The notes below the pieces were generated by a model. That model had not been told where the DNA came from. It did not search any database and saw nothing but the letters and a program-made list of their open reading frames with translations. From assembly GCF_014334115.1 (NCBI RefSeq), contig NZ_CP060494.1, forward strand, positions 1,642,501 through 1,706,500: a stretch of 64,000 nucleotides of DNA. Reading direction: 5' to 3'. Shown here piece after piece: positions 42,854 through 51,846 of this stretch (the first letter of the stretch is position 1; the number at the start of each line of letters is the position of its first letter). This stretch comes from Sphingosinithalassobacter sp. CS137 (GTDB lineage Bacteria; Pseudomonadota; Alphaproteobacteria; Sphingomonadales; Sphingomonadaceae). Made by a program: the position numbers and the translations under genes.

Positions 42854-44143
42854 GTGGCGAACGTCGCAGTGATCGGCGCCCAATGGGGCGATGAAGGCAA
42901 GGGCAAGATCGTCGACTGGCTCGCCGAGCGCGCCGATGTGGTCGTGCGGTTTCAGGGCGGGCACAATGCCGGCCACACGCTGGTGGTGGGCGACAACACC
43001 TACAAGCTCTCGCTGCTGCCCTCGGGCATCGTGCGCGGCACGCCGAGCGTGATCGGCAATGGCGTGGTGCTCGACCCCTGGGCGCTGCGCGACGAGATCG
43101 AGCGGCTGCGCGGGCAGGGAGTCGAAGTGACTCCCGACACGCTGATGATCGCCGACACCTGCCCGCTGATCCTGCCCTTTCACCGCGACCTCGACGGACT
43201 GCGCGAGGACGCCAGCGGCGCCGGCAAGATCGGCACGACGCGGCGCGGCATCGGCCCGGCTTACGAGGACAAGGTGGGCCGCCGCGCGATCCGGGTGTGC
43301 GACCTCGCCCACCTCGACAGCCTGGGGCCGCAGCTCGACCGGCTGAGCGCGCACCACGACGCGCTGCGCGCCGGCTTCGGCGAAGCGCCGATCGACCGCG
43401 CCGCGCTGACCGCGCAGCTCGAGGAGATCGCCGGTTTCGTCCTGCCCTATGCCCAGCCGGTGTGGCGGACGCTGCACGAGGCGCGCGCGCGCGGCCGCCG
43501 CATCCTGTTCGAAGGCGCGCAGGGCGTGCTGCTCGACATCGACCACGGGACCTATCCGTTCGTCACTTCGTCGAACACGGTGGCGGGCACCGCCGCGGCG
43601 GGATCGGGACTGGGGCCGGGCGCGGTCGGCTTCGTGCTGGGCATCGCCAAGGCCTATACGACGCGCGTCGGATCGGGGCCCTTCCCGACCGAGCAGGACA
43701 ATGAGACCGGCGAACGGCTGGGCACGCGCGGGCGCGAATTCGGCACGGTGACGGGGCGCAAGCGCCGCTGCGGCTGGTTCGACGCAGTGCTCGTCCGCCA
43801 GTCGGTCGCGGTTTCGGGCGTCACCGGAATCGCGCTCACCAAACTCGACGTGCTCGACGGATTCGACGAAGTGAAAGTGTGCACCGGCTATCGGCTGCGC
43901 GGCGCGGAGCTCGACTATTATCCCGCCAATTTCAACGATCAGGCCGAAGTTGAGCCGATCTACGAAACGGTCGAGGGCTGGTCGGAATCGACCGCGGGCG
44001 CGCGCAGCTGGGCCGAACTGCCGGCGCAGGCGATCAAGTACATCCGCCGGATCGAGGAGCTGATCCAGTGCCCGGTCGCGCTGGTATCGACCAGCCCCGA
44101 GCGCGACGACACGATCCTGGTGCGCGACCCCTTCGCCGATTGA
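42854..44143 (+). CDS. purA: adenylosuccinate synthetase
   Basis: A 429-residue enzyme that joins IMP and aspartate with GTP in the first step from IMP to AMP. The start is GTG at 42854 ([21 protein letters not shown]), the canonical PurA N-terminus with the P-loop-like GDEGKG. Later motifs are [12 protein letters not shown] and the [21 protein letters not shown] segment, then [19 protein letters not shown]. Length is normal. It is monocistronic and ends in a GC-rich hairpin region convergent with a small secreted protein gene. Confidence 0.97.
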   Translation: MANVAVIGAQWGDEGKGKIVDWLAERADVVVRFQGGHNAGHTLVVGDNTYKLSLLPSGIVRGTPSVIGNGVVLDPWALRDEIERLRGQGVEVTPDTLMIADTCPLILPFHRDLDGLREDASGAGKIGTTRRGIGPAYEDKVGRRAIRVCDLAHLDSLGPQLDRLSAHHDALRAGFGEAPIDRAALTAQLEEIAGFVLPYAQPVWRTLHEARARGRRILFEGAQGVLLDIDHGTYPFVTSSNTVAGTAAAGSGLGPGAVGFVLGIAKAYTTRVGSGPFPTEQDNETGERLGTRGREFGTVTGRKRRCGWFDAVLVRQSVAVSGVTGIALTKLDVLDGFDEVKVCTGYRLRGAELDYYPANFNDQAEVEPIYETVEGWSESTAGARSWAELPAQAIKYIRRIEELIQCPVALVSTSPERDDTILVRDPFAD

Positions 44144-44148
44144 AGGTC

Positions 44149-44177
44149 GCGCCCGGCCAGAGGCTTCCGCCGGGCGC
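44149..44177. terminator. GC-rich hairpin between purA and 44188-44523
   Basis: A perfect 9-bp inverted repeat, GCGCCCGGC / GCCGGGCGC with an 11-base loop, sits between the convergent genes. There is no T tract, so it is a possible but unproved terminator for either side. Confidence 0.4.
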
Positions 44178-44187
44178 ACTCCCCGCC

Positions 44188-44523
44188 TCAGCGCGTCGGC
44201 GGCGCATCGTCTCCCATCGGCTCGGGCATCACCGGCCCGATCGTCGTCGGATCCGACACTTCCTCGTCGAGCACGGGATCGGGCGTCGCGGGATCGAGCG
44301 GGGGCTGGTCGAGATCGTCACCGGGCAGCGGCGCATCGGGCATCGGCTCGCCCGTCTGGTTCGCCAGCGGATCGAGCGCCGGATCCTCGGCCAGCGGTTC
44401 GTCCATCAGCGTGTTGGCGGTGGCGTTCGGCGCGTCCTGAAGCGCCGGCGCTGCCTGGATGTGCGCGACTGCCGCAGTCGAGCCGCAGAGGAACAAGAGG
44501 CTCGCAAGTGTCGTGGTACGCAT
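44188..44523 (-). CDS. small secreted acidic proline-rich protein, unknown function
   Basis: A 111-residue protein. The first 22 residues are a signal peptide (TTLASLLFLCGSTAAVAHI). The mature part is dominated by Asp, Pro, Glu and Leu in irregular repeats such as EDPALDPLAN, PLDPATPDP and DEEVSDPTT, with almost no basic residues. It is probably periplasmic or surface-exposed and intrinsically disordered. The composition could bind cations, but no recognised family applies. The long frame extending upstream is antisense to the DUF2252 gene and is not part of it. Confidence 0.6.
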   Translation of the reverse strand: MRTTTLASLLFLCGSTAAVAHIQAAPALQDAPNATANTLMDEPLAEDPALDPLANQTGEPMPDAPLPGDDLDQPPLDPATPDPVLDEEVSDPTTIGPVMPEPMGDDAPPTR

Positions 44524-44640
44524 GGGTTTACTCCGGTTGCTGAACTGAGCAGCTGAAGAACCCTCTTCTCCGGCAAAGGCGCCCGGGCAGCCGCCCCGTT
44601 CGGCGCAGTCCGCCGCCGGTTCGACCGGCATCTGCACGAT

Positions 44641-46068
44641 TTGAGCGACCAATCGCGTTCCGCCGCCCCCGAAGCGCGGTGCGGAACGGGACGCGGCCTT
44701 CGCGGTTCCCCAAGCGTGGCCCAACAGGAAGCACGCACCGAGCGGATCGCGGCGGCGATCGACCGTGTCGACGGAGTCCGTCCCGGCGCGGGCCCGCCGA
44801 CGACCAAGCACCGCAGGATGCTCGAAAGCCCGTACCGCTTCCTGCGCGGCTCGGCGCAGCTCTTCTACGCCGACCTGGCCGACGGCGCGCTGCGCCTGCC
44901 GGCGGGGTTCGACACGCCGGCCTGCACCACTGCGGTGCTGGGGGACTGCCATATGGGCAATTTCGGCTTCGTGACGGAGAAGGGGTCGCACGGGCGCCAC
45001 ATCGCCTTTGTGCCGACCGACTTCGACGAAGCCTGTATCGGCCGCGCCGGCTGGGATCTGATGCGGCTTTCGGTCAGCCTGTTCGTCGGCGCCGAGCTGG
45101 CGCGCGGCATTCTGGCCGGCAGATACGCGACCGACGCATTCGCGGATCTGGACGGGCTTGCCGCTGCGAGCGCCGACGATGCCGAAGCCGCCGTGCGCGC
45201 GTGCCTCGATTCTTATGCCGAGACCTGCCGCCGCGTGATCGACAATCCGATGGTGCGCCGGACGACGCTCGACCGATTCGCCCGCCGCCATCCGCTGCGC
45301 CGCTATCTGAAGAAGGCGCGCAAACGGGCGATCGGCGGGAAGAAGTTCGAGCGCAAGAGCTCGCTGGGCAAGGCGGCGGCGAGCGGACCGAACGGCCTGT
45401 GTTTCCGCGAGCGGCCGAACCGGTACCGCCGGCTGGAGCCGGCGCTGGAGGAAAGCGCCCGCGCCGCCTTTCGTCCCTATGTCGACGACACCATCCTCGA
45501 CATCATCGAGCGGCTGGGACAGGGCACGGGATCGCTCGAGCTGCCGCGCTATTATCTGCTCGTCGGGCGCGAGGGCGCGATCGGAACGGCGGGCCTCGCG
45601 ATGGCACAGGTTGTGGAGGCGAAGCAGCAGCGCGTGGCGGCGCCGGTCCATGCCTTTCCCGATCTCGATCCGCGCAACAGCCTGGGCGCGGCGCATCTGA
45701 CCGTGCATATCCAACGGCGCGTGCAACGCGAGCCCGACCTGCTGCTCGACCAGATGGAATGGCAAGGCGCGCACTGGCTGATCCGATCGCGCCACCATGC
45801 GCGGGTGAGCGCCGAGCCCGAGGAAATCTGCCTCGCCAAGCGCCATGTGGGGCAGCGGATGCGCGACTATGCGGTCGCCTGCGGCACCGCGGCCGCGCTT
45901 GCCCATGCCCGCGGCGACAACCGCTCGGTGCGGTTCGAGACCGCGATGGCCGACGCGCTCGACCGCGAACGCGATGCGCTGATCGAGAACGCCCGGCGCT
46001 ATGCCGAGCAGGTGGTAGCGGACTGGCGGTGTTTCGGGCGGCTGATGGATAGGAGCGGCGACGGCTGA
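44641..46068 (+). CDS. DUF2252 family protein
   Basis: A protein of up to 475 residues. Family signatures are YRFLRGSAQLFYADL, then LGDCHMGNFGF, PTDFDEACIGRAGWDLMRL, and a C-terminal HHARVSAEPEEI and CGTAAALAHARGD; the GDCHxxNFG plus DFDE pair resembles the catalytic loops of kinase-like (aminoglycoside phosphotransferase) folds. DUF2252 proteins have no established function. The start is uncertain: a TTG at 44641 and a GTG at 44716 are candidates, neither with a good ribosome binding site. It is convergent with aroC, ending 10 bases from it. Confidence 0.85.
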   Translation: MSDQSRSAAPEARCGTGRGLRGSPSVAQQEARTERIAAAIDRVDGVRPGAGPPTTKHRRMLESPYRFLRGSAQLFYADLADGALRLPAGFDTPACTTAVLGDCHMGNFGFVTEKGSHGRHIAFVPTDFDEACIGRAGWDLMRLSVSLFVGAELARGILAGRYATDAFADLDGLAAASADDAEAAVRACLDSYAETCRRVIDNPMVRRTTLDRFARRHPLRRYLKKARKRAIGGKKFERKSSLGKAAASGPNGLCFRERPNRYRRLEPALEESARAAFRPYVDDTILDIIERLGQGTGSLELPRYYLLVGREGAIGTAGLAMAQVVEAKQQRVAAPVHAFPDLDPRNSLGAAHLTVHIQRRVQREPDLLLDQMEWQGAHWLIRSRHHARVSAEPEEICLAKRHVGQRMRDYAVACGTAAALAHARGDNRSVRFETAMADALDRERDALIENARRYAEQVVADWRCFGRLMDRSGDG

Positions 46069-46078
46069 ACCGGACCGC

Positions 46079-47146
46079 TCAGCCGCACTGGGCGCGATGC
46101 AGCAGCTTCTGATCGGCGAGGACGAGCGCGACCATCGCCTCGACGACCGGAACCCCGCGGATGCCGACGCAGGGATCGTGGCGCCCCCGGGTCGCGATCT
46201 CGGTCGCCTCGCCGTCGCGAGTGACCGTTTCGACCGGGGTGAGGATCGAGCTGGTCGGCTTGAACGCGACGCGCAGCCGCAGCGGCTGTCCGGTAGAGAT
46301 GCCCCCCGCGATGCCGCCGGCATGATTGGCGAGGAACTCCGGCCCGTCGGCGCCCGGGCGCATCGGATCGGCATTGGCCTCGCCCGACAGCACGGCGGCC
46401 GCGAAGCCGTCGCCGATCTCGACGCCCTTGACCGCATTGATCGACATGCACGCGGCGGCGAGCTCGCTGTCGAGCTTGGCATAGAGCGGCGCGCCCCAGC
46501 CCGCGGGCACGCCGGTCGCTTCGCAGGCGACGACCGCGCCGAGCGAGGAACCGGCCTTGCGCGCAGCGTCCACCAGCGTTTCCCAGCGCGCGGCGGCGGC
46601 GGCATCGGGGCAGAAGAAGGCGTTGCGGCCGATCTCGTCCGCATCGAAGTTCGCCGGATCGATCGCGTCGCCGCCGATCGCCTCGACCCAGGCGGTGATC
46701 GTCACTTCGGGAATCACCTTGCGCGCCACGCCGCCCGCCGCGACGCGCGCCGCCGTCTCGCGCGCCGAACTGCGCCCGCCGCCGCGATAGTCGCGGAAGC
46801 CGTATTTCGCGTCATAGGCATAGTCGGCGTGGCCCGGGCGATAGGCCTTGGCGACGTCCGAATAATCCTTCGAGCGCTGGTCGACATTCTCGATCATCAG
46901 GCTGATCGGCGTTCCGGTCGTCCGCCCCTCGAACACGCCCGAGAGGATGCGCACCGCATCGGGCTCGCGCCGCTGGGTGGTGAAGCGCGACTGGCCGGGG
47001 CGCCGGGCATCGAGGAACGGCTGGATGTCGGACTCGCTGAGCGCCAGCCCCGGCGGACAGCCATCGACCACGGCGCCCAGGGCGGGGCCGTGGCTCTCGC
47101 CCCATGTGGTGAAGCGGAAGATGCGACCGAAGGTATTGAAGCTCAT
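46079..47146 (-). CDS. aroC: chorismate synthase
   Basis: A 355-residue FMN-dependent enzyme that makes chorismate, the last step of the shikimate pathway. The ATG at 47146 gives [20 protein letters not shown], the standard N-terminus. [32 protein letters not shown] is represented by its core segments near residue 100-130, and [11 protein letters not shown] near the end is the third signature. The start codon overlaps the stop of the upstream DUF2442 gene (ATGA), so translation of aroC appears coupled to that gene. Confidence 0.96.
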   Translation of the reverse strand: MSFNTFGRIFRFTTWGESHGPALGAVVDGCPPGLALSESDIQPFLDARRPGQSRFTTQRREPDAVRILSGVFEGRTTGTPISLMIENVDQRSKDYSDVAKAYRPGHADYAYDAKYGFRDYRGGGRSSARETAARVAAGGVARKVIPEVTITAWVEAIGGDAIDPANFDADEIGRNAFFCPDAAAAARWETLVDAARKAGSSLGAVVACEATGVPAGWGAPLYAKLDSELAAACMSINAVKGVEIGDGFAAAVLSGEANADPMRPGADGPEFLANHAGGIAGGISTGQPLRLRVAFKPTSSILTPVETVTRDGEATEIATRGRHDPCVGIRGVPVVEAMVALVLADQKLLHRAQCG

Positions 47147-47397
47147 GCGGCGGTCGCGGGCGCCTGCGACAGATCGCCATTGCCTCTGAGCAACCCTGCG
47201 ATCGAAATGTCTTCGTCGAGCACGTCCCAGTGCAGACCGGACGGGCTGATCATAACGGTTTCGCGCTGAGCCGGAGTAGCGTTCCGCAACCGAGGAAACC
47301 AGGCGAGCGGCACGCCGAGGATCCGCCCGTCCTCGAGCGCCACCCACATCTGATCCGCATCGAAGCGGACGCTGACTGCACTAACCGAAATGGGCAT
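47143..47397 (-). CDS. DUF2442 domain protein
   Basis: An 84-residue protein starting at 47397 ([18 protein letters not shown]). The features [15 protein letters not shown] and a later [14 protein letters not shown] are characteristic of DUF2442. These small proteins commonly sit beside DUF4160 genes, an arrangement interpreted by others as toxin-antitoxin-like or as a paired regulatory module, without settled function. It overlaps the DUF4160 gene upstream by 17 bases and the aroC start downstream by 4. Confidence 0.82.
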   Translation of the reverse strand: MPISVSAVSVRFDADQMWVALEDGRILGVPLAWFPRLRNATPAQRETVMISPSGLHWDVLDEDISIAGLLRGNGDLSQAPATAA

Positions 47398-47623
47398 GCC
47401 ACGCTTCCTCAATATCCCGGCGGCGTTCCAGCACGACTTGCGAGACAAGCCGGAGCTCACGCGCCGAAAGCCCGTGATTGTAGGCAGGCGCCACCTCCGG
47501 ATAAAGCCAGAACTTCGCTTCGCGCCCCTCCTTCAGAACATGGACGTGCGCCGGCTCGCGCGGATCGCCTTCGTTCGAGTAGAAGAAAAAGCGCCATCCC
47601 TGATGCTCGAACACCCGGGGCAT
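47381..47623 (-). CDS. DUF4160 domain protein
   Basis: An 80-residue protein with the DUF4160 hallmarks: WRFFFYSNEGDPREPAHVHV with the conserved PxHxHV, then EAKFWLYPEV and a C-terminal amphipathic helix (LVSQVVLERRRDIEEAW). It is the first gene of the DUF4160-DUF2442-aroC series. DUF4160 proteins pair with DUF2442 proteins in many bacteria. The role is unproved. Confidence 0.82.
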   Translation of the reverse strand: MPRVFEHQGWRFFFYSNEGDPREPAHVHVLKEGREAKFWLYPEVAPAYNHGLSARELRLVSQVVLERRRDIEEAWHAHFG

Positions 47624-47629
47624 GGCGGC

Positions 47630-48151
47630 TCAGACCTCGTTCAGCGCGGCAAAGGCGGGCGGGTGATCCGCAAGCCCCCGCGCGCCGCAGGGCAGCCCGC
47701 CCTGCAGCTCGATCGCCAGCAGATACGGCCCGGCATAGGGCGAGTCGAAGCCCTCCGCCGCCGCGGCGGAAAAGCCGAAGCGGCCGTAGAAGCCGGGCTC
47801 GCCGAGCACGAACATCAGCAGCGCGCCCGCCCGCGTCATCTCGTCGATCGCCGCACGGACCAGCGCCTCCGCGACGCCGGTCTGGCGATAGGCGGGCAGC
47901 ACCGCGAGCGGGGCGAGCGCCACCGCAGGCACCGATTCGGGGCCGATCGCCACATGCATCCTGCTGAGCGCGACGATGCCCGCCGCCGTGCCGCTCGCCT
48001 CGTCGCGCGCGATCAGCGCGAGCACGAGATCACCGTCGATCGCGAGCTGCTTCACCAGCATCGCTTCGGCCGGGCGCGGGAAACAGGCGCGCAGGATAGC
48101 GTCGATGTCGTGCGCGTCGCGCGGCGCGGCGCGCTGGATCGTCGTCGTCAC
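47630..48151 (-). CDS. GNAT family N-acetyltransferase
   Basis: A 173-residue acetyltransferase with a GTG start at 48151. The acetyl-CoA-binding region is VPAVALAPLAVLPAYRQTGVAEALV, and FVLGEPGFYGRFGF is typical of YhbS-type GNAT proteins. The substrate is unknown. It lies nine bases after fabI and six bases before the DUF4160 gene on the same strand, so it may be part of a longer unit from the YihY gene to aroC. Confidence 0.85.
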   Translation of the reverse strand: MTTTIQRAAPRDAHDIDAILRACFPRPAEAMLVKQLAIDGDLVLALIARDEASGTAAGIVALSRMHVAIGPESVPAVALAPLAVLPAYRQTGVAEALVRAAIDEMTRAGALLMFVLGEPGFYGRFGFSAAAAEGFDSPYAGPYLLAIELQGGLPCGARGLADHPPAFAALNEV

Positions 48152-48159
48152 GCGAAGCG

Positions 48160-48963
48160 TCAGCTCAGCGCGATGTCGGGCGCGTCCTCGGCCTTCATGC
48201 CGATGACGTTGTAGCCGGCATCGACATGGTGCGTCTCGCCCGTCACGCCCGAGGCGAGATCGGAGAGCAGATAGAGGCCGGCGCCGCCGACATCCTCGAT
48301 CGTCACGTTGCGGCGAAGCGGCGAATTGAGCTCGTTCCACTTCATGATGTAGCGGAAGTCGCCGATGCCGCTGGCGGCGAGCGTCTTGATCGGCCCCGCC
48401 GAGACCGCGTTGACGCGGATCTTTTCGGGCCCGAGGTCCATCGCGAGATATTTGACGCTGGTTTCGAGCGCCGACTTCGCCACGCCCATGACGTTATAGT
48501 GCGGCACGACCTTTTCCGCGCCGTAATAGCTGAGCGTCAGCAGGCTGCCGCCGTTCGGCATCATCGCGCGCGCGCGCTTCGCCACCGCAGTGAAAGAGAA
48601 CACCGAGATGTTCATCGTCATCAGGAAATTGTCGAGGCTGGTGTCGTAATAATGGCCGCGCAGCTCGTTCTTGTCGGAAAAGCCGATCGCGTGGACGACG
48701 AAGTCGATCGTCGGCCATTTCGCCTGCAGCGTGTCGAACGCCGTATCGAGCGCCGCCATGTCGGAAACGTCGCACTCGATCAGGAAATCCGAGCCGAGCT
48801 GCTCGGCGAGCGGCCGGACGCGCTTGGCGAGTGCCTCGCCCTGATAGGTGAATGCCAGCTCCGCCCCGGCTTCGCGCAGCTTCTGCGCAATGCCCCAGGC
48901 GAGCGATCGATCGTTGGCGAGCCCCATGATCAGCCCGCGCTTGCCCTGCATCAGTCCCGTCAC
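48160..48963 (-). CDS. fabI: enoyl-[acyl-carrier-protein] reductase FabI
   Basis: A 267-residue NADH-dependent enoyl-ACP reductase, which completes each cycle of fatty acid synthesis. The N-terminus GKRGLIMGLANDRSLAWGIA is the atypical SDR cofactor motif of FabI. The catalytic Tyr and Lys lie in YYGAEKVVPHYNVMGVAKSALE-region segments (YYGAEK and MGVAKS). FabI is the target of triclosan. The start overlaps the stop of the YihY-type gene (ATGA is at 48960-48963). Confidence 0.96.
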   Translation of the reverse strand: MTGLMQGKRGLIMGLANDRSLAWGIAQKLREAGAELAFTYQGEALAKRVRPLAEQLGSDFLIECDVSDMAALDTAFDTLQAKWPTIDFVVHAIGFSDKNELRGHYYDTSLDNFLMTMNISVFSFTAVAKRARAMMPNGGSLLTLSYYGAEKVVPHYNVMGVAKSALETSVKYLAMDLGPEKIRVNAVSAGPIKTLAASGIGDFRYIMKWNELNSPLRRNVTIEDVGGAGLYLLSDLASGVTGETHHVDAGYNVIGMKAEDAPDIALS

Positions 48964-49913
48964 GTCGCTTGCGCCTCCTGTTCCTGCGCCTCGTCTAGAC
49001 CCTCGTCGGGGTCTTCCGCCAGTGCGGCGTTGAGCTCGGCGCCGATAACGAGGCCGAGGCCGATGATGAAGAAGAAGATCAGCGTGATCATCACGCCCGC
49101 GAGGCTGCCGTAGGTGAGATCATAGGTGCCCAGGCTGCCGAGCACGACCGGCAGCAGCGCCGTGGTGGCGAGCCACCAGCAGGTGGTGAACAGCGGGCCC
49201 GGCCATTTATGGCAATGGCGGCGATAGCCGCTGGGGGTGAGCGAATAGAAAAGGATGTAGAGCGCGATGAACAGCGCGACGCCGGGCGCGAGCCGGCTGA
49301 TCGAGACGATCCGCGCGGCATCATCGGCAAAGGGCAGCAGCCGGGTGATGAACTCCTGCACGCCGGTGAGCACCACCTGAAGGCTGAACGCGGACATCAG
49401 CAGGATCACCGAGCCGATGATGAGCCCGGCCGAGCCGAGCCGATACTCCCAGAACGGCCGACCGCCGGTGACGCCATAGGAGCGGCGCAAAATGCCGCGC
49501 AGCGTCTCGATGAAGCCGCCGGTGGTCCACAGCCCGACGAGCGCGCCGAGCCACAGCAGCGTGCCCGAGCGCGCCTCGAGCACGTCGCGCACCGGCTTTC
49601 GCAGCACTTCGGCGACGTCGGGCGGGACAGTCTGGAGGAACGCCTCGAGCGTCTGGACGCCCTCGCCGCTGTGACCGAACAGCCGCGCGATGGCGGCGGC
49701 GACGATGAAGAAGGGAAACAGCGTGACGAGCGAGAGATAGGCGAGATTGCCGGCATAGGTGAAGCCGTCGGTATAGGTGCCGACCGCGACACGTTTGACC
49801 ACTTCGAAGAAGCGCTCGGAAAAGCCGAGATCGTCCAGCCGCCGCCGGATCTTGCCGCCGAAGCCCTTGCGCCGCGCCTCGGGCGATTCCGGGGAGATGT
49901 CTGCATCAGCCAC
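48960..49913 (-). CDS. YihY/virulence factor BrkB family membrane protein
   Basis: A 317-residue integral membrane protein with about six helices. Family features are the N-terminal GNLAYLSLVTLFPFFIV segment, LGALVGLWTTGGFIETLRGILR, and a late YGSLAGVMITLIFFFIIGLGLVIGAELNA. YihY/BrkB proteins are widespread; once annotated as RNase BN in error, their function is not firm. An acidic 25-residue tail follows the last helix. Translation of fabI is coupled to it through a 4-base overlap. Confidence 0.92.
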   Translation of the reverse strand: MADADISPESPEARRKGFGGKIRRRLDDLGFSERFFEVVKRVAVGTYTDGFTYAGNLAYLSLVTLFPFFIVAAAIARLFGHSGEGVQTLEAFLQTVPPDVAEVLRKPVRDVLEARSGTLLWLGALVGLWTTGGFIETLRGILRRSYGVTGGRPFWEYRLGSAGLIIGSVILLMSAFSLQVVLTGVQEFITRLLPFADDAARIVSISRLAPGVALFIALYILFYSLTPSGYRRHCHKWPGPLFTTCWWLATTALLPVVLGSLGTYDLTYGSLAGVMITLIFFFIIGLGLVIGAELNAALAEDPDEGLDEAQEQEAQAT

Positions 49914-49920
49914 GAAAGGA

Positions 49921-50871
49921 TCAGACGCCCATGCGGCCGCGCGGGTTCCCCTTGTCGCGATCCTGCCAGCCCCGGACGAACTCGACCAGCGCGTCGTCGC
50001 CGACCGGCAGATCGACCATCAGCGTGACGAGCAGATCGCCGCGCCCCCCGCCCTTGCGATGGAAGCCGCGGCCCTTGAGGCGCAGCACCTTGCCCGACGT
50101 CGAGCCCTTGGGCACCGTCAGCATCACCGCGCCGTCGGGCGTGGGCACGCGCACCTGCGCGCCGAGCACGGCTTCGGAGAGGCTGACCGGCAGGTCGAGG
50201 CGGACGTCGTCGCCGTCGCGCGTATAGAAGGCATGCGGCTGGACCTCGACCGTCACGATCGCATCACCATTGCCGCCGGGGCCCGCCTGCCCCTTGCCCG
50301 ACAGGCGCATCTGCGTACCGCTCTCGACGCCGGGCGGGAGCTTGAGGTCGATCGTCGAACCGTCGGCGAGCGTAATCCGCTGCGCCGCGAGCGTGGCTGC
50401 ATCGACGAACGACACCTGCAGTCGATAGGCGGTGTTCGCGCCCTTGGGCGGCTGGCGCCGGCCGAAGCCGCCGAACCCGCCCGAAAAGCCGCCGCCGCCC
50501 TGCTGGCGCGCACCCGCGCCGCCGCCGAACAGCCCCTCGAAAATGTCGCCGATGTCGCCCTGGCCGCCGAAATCGAACTGGCCGCCGCCGGGGCGGAAGC
50601 CGCCCCCCTGCCCCCCCGCGCCGCCGCCGAAGCCGAACGGCGCGGTGGGATTGCCATCGGCATCGATCTCGCCGCGATCGAAGCGCGCGCGCTTGTCCTT
50701 GTCGGTCAGCAGGTCATAGGCCTGGGTGACCTGGCTGAACCGCTCGGCCGCCTTGGGATTGTCCTTGTTGCGGTCCGGGTGCAGCTCCTTGGCGAGCTTG
50801 CGATAGGCCTTTTTGATGTCGGCCTCGCTCGCGCCGCGTGCCACGCCCAGCGTTGCATAAGGATCTGCCAT
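49921..50871 (-). CDS. CbpA-like J-domain protein (DnaJ class II)
   Basis: A 316-residue Hsp70 co-chaperone. The J domain has the essential HPD (KELHPDRNKDN). A Gly/Phe-rich region follows (about 75-150, with runs of Gly). There is no Cys-rich zinc domain, so it is a class B (CbpA-type) protein. C-terminal substrate-binding domains contain the LPPGVESGTQMRLSGKG and LTVPKGSTSGKVLRLKGRG repeats. The start at 50871 (MADPYATLGV) is conventional; four extra upstream residues are possible. It is upstream of the YihY gene by eight bases, likely co-transcribed. Confidence 0.9.
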   Translation of the reverse strand: MADPYATLGVARGASEADIKKAYRKLAKELHPDRNKDNPKAAERFSQVTQAYDLLTDKDKRARFDRGEIDADGNPTAPFGFGGGAGGQGGGFRPGGGQFDFGGQGDIGDIFEGLFGGGAGARQQGGGGFSGGFGGFGRRQPPKGANTAYRLQVSFVDAATLAAQRITLADGSTIDLKLPPGVESGTQMRLSGKGQAGPGGNGDAIVTVEVQPHAFYTRDGDDVRLDLPVSLSEAVLGAQVRVPTPDGAVMLTVPKGSTSGKVLRLKGRGFHRKGGGRGDLLVTLMVDLPVGDDALVEFVRGWQDRDKGNPRGRMGV

Positions 50872-50955
50872 CGGGTTCTTCACTCTCCACGCGGTTTCAA
50901 GCCTATATAGGCGCCGCGAACATCGGCGCGAGCCGGCCTTCCTGCAAGGGGACGC

Positions 50956-51846
50956 TCAGCCGGCGCAATCGCCGAGCGGCTCGACATCGACCGACACGTG
51001 CATCCGCTGCGCGCCCGATCCCAGCACGATCCCGTCGATCGGCGCGATATCGGCATAGTCGCGGCCGACCGCCATCAGCACATGATCGCTCGCCATCCAG
51101 ATGCCGTTGGTGGGATCGAGCCCGACCCAGCCGCGTTCGGGCCCACACCACAGCAGCACCCAGGCATGGGTGGCGTCGGCGCCGACCAGCCGCGGCTGGC
51201 CGGGCGGCGGCAGCGTGCGCAGATAGCCCGAGGCATAGGCGGCGGGCAGGCCGGCGGCGCGCAGACCCGAGATCATGATCTGCGCGAAATCCTGACACAC
51301 GCCGCCGCGCTTGCGAAAGGCGTCGCCGGGCGGCGTATCGACCAGCGTGGCGGCGGTATCGAAGGCGAATTCTGCCTGGATGCGCCGTGCGAGCGCGATT
51401 CCAGCCGCGAGCGCGCCGCGGCCGGGATCGAGATCGGCCGCGCACCATCGCGCGATCTCCGCATCGATCGGAATGAGCGGCGAGGGAAAGAGATAGCTTG
51501 CCGGGCCGAGCGGCGAGGCATCGGCGCTGGCGCGCGCCAGCGCGGCTATTTCGCCCAGCGTCGGATCGCCGGCATCGGGCACCGGCACCAGTCGGTCGAC
51601 ATACACCTGCGCCGCGCTTTCGATCGTGAGCGTGCGCGCCGGCGCCGCGACCACCAGCCGAACGACATGCGCCAGCCCCGCATCGGCGCGTGCCGGGAAA
51701 GTGTGCCCGCCCGGTTCGACCGACAGCCGATAGTCGTCGAGCCGCTGGCCCGGCCAGTCGATCGGCTTCAGCCGCAGGTTGCAGCGCGCGAAGCCGACCG
51801 GCTCGGCATAGTCGAAGCGCGTGACGTGGCGAATGGCGTAGCGCAT
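50956..51846 (-). CDS. transglutaminase-like protein of the ATP-grasp/alpha-E cluster
   Basis: A 296-residue protein. It has the N-terminal beta-sandwich domain that precedes bacterial transglutaminases (YAIRHVTRFDYAEPV), then the papain-like core: GGVCQDFAQ with the catalytic Cys, ATHAWVLLW with the His, and GLDPTNG with the Asp. It overlaps the ATP-grasp/alpha-E gene by one base (ATG/TGATG-type junction at 51846). Such clusters have been proposed to build and cleave peptide bonds on an unknown substrate, possibly a peptide tag; experiments are lacking. Confidence 0.88.
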   Translation of the reverse strand: MRYAIRHVTRFDYAEPVGFARCNLRLKPIDWPGQRLDDYRLSVEPGGHTFPARADAGLAHVVRLVVAAPARTLTIESAAQVYVDRLVPVPDAGDPTLGEIAALARASADASPLGPASYLFPSPLIPIDAEIARWCAADLDPGRGALAAGIALARRIQAEFAFDTAATLVDTPPGDAFRKRGGVCQDFAQIMISGLRAAGLPAAYASGYLRTLPPPGQPRLVGADATHAWVLLWCGPERGWVGLDPTNGIWMASDHVLMAVGRDYADIAPIDGIVLGSGAQRMHVSVDVEPLGDCAG

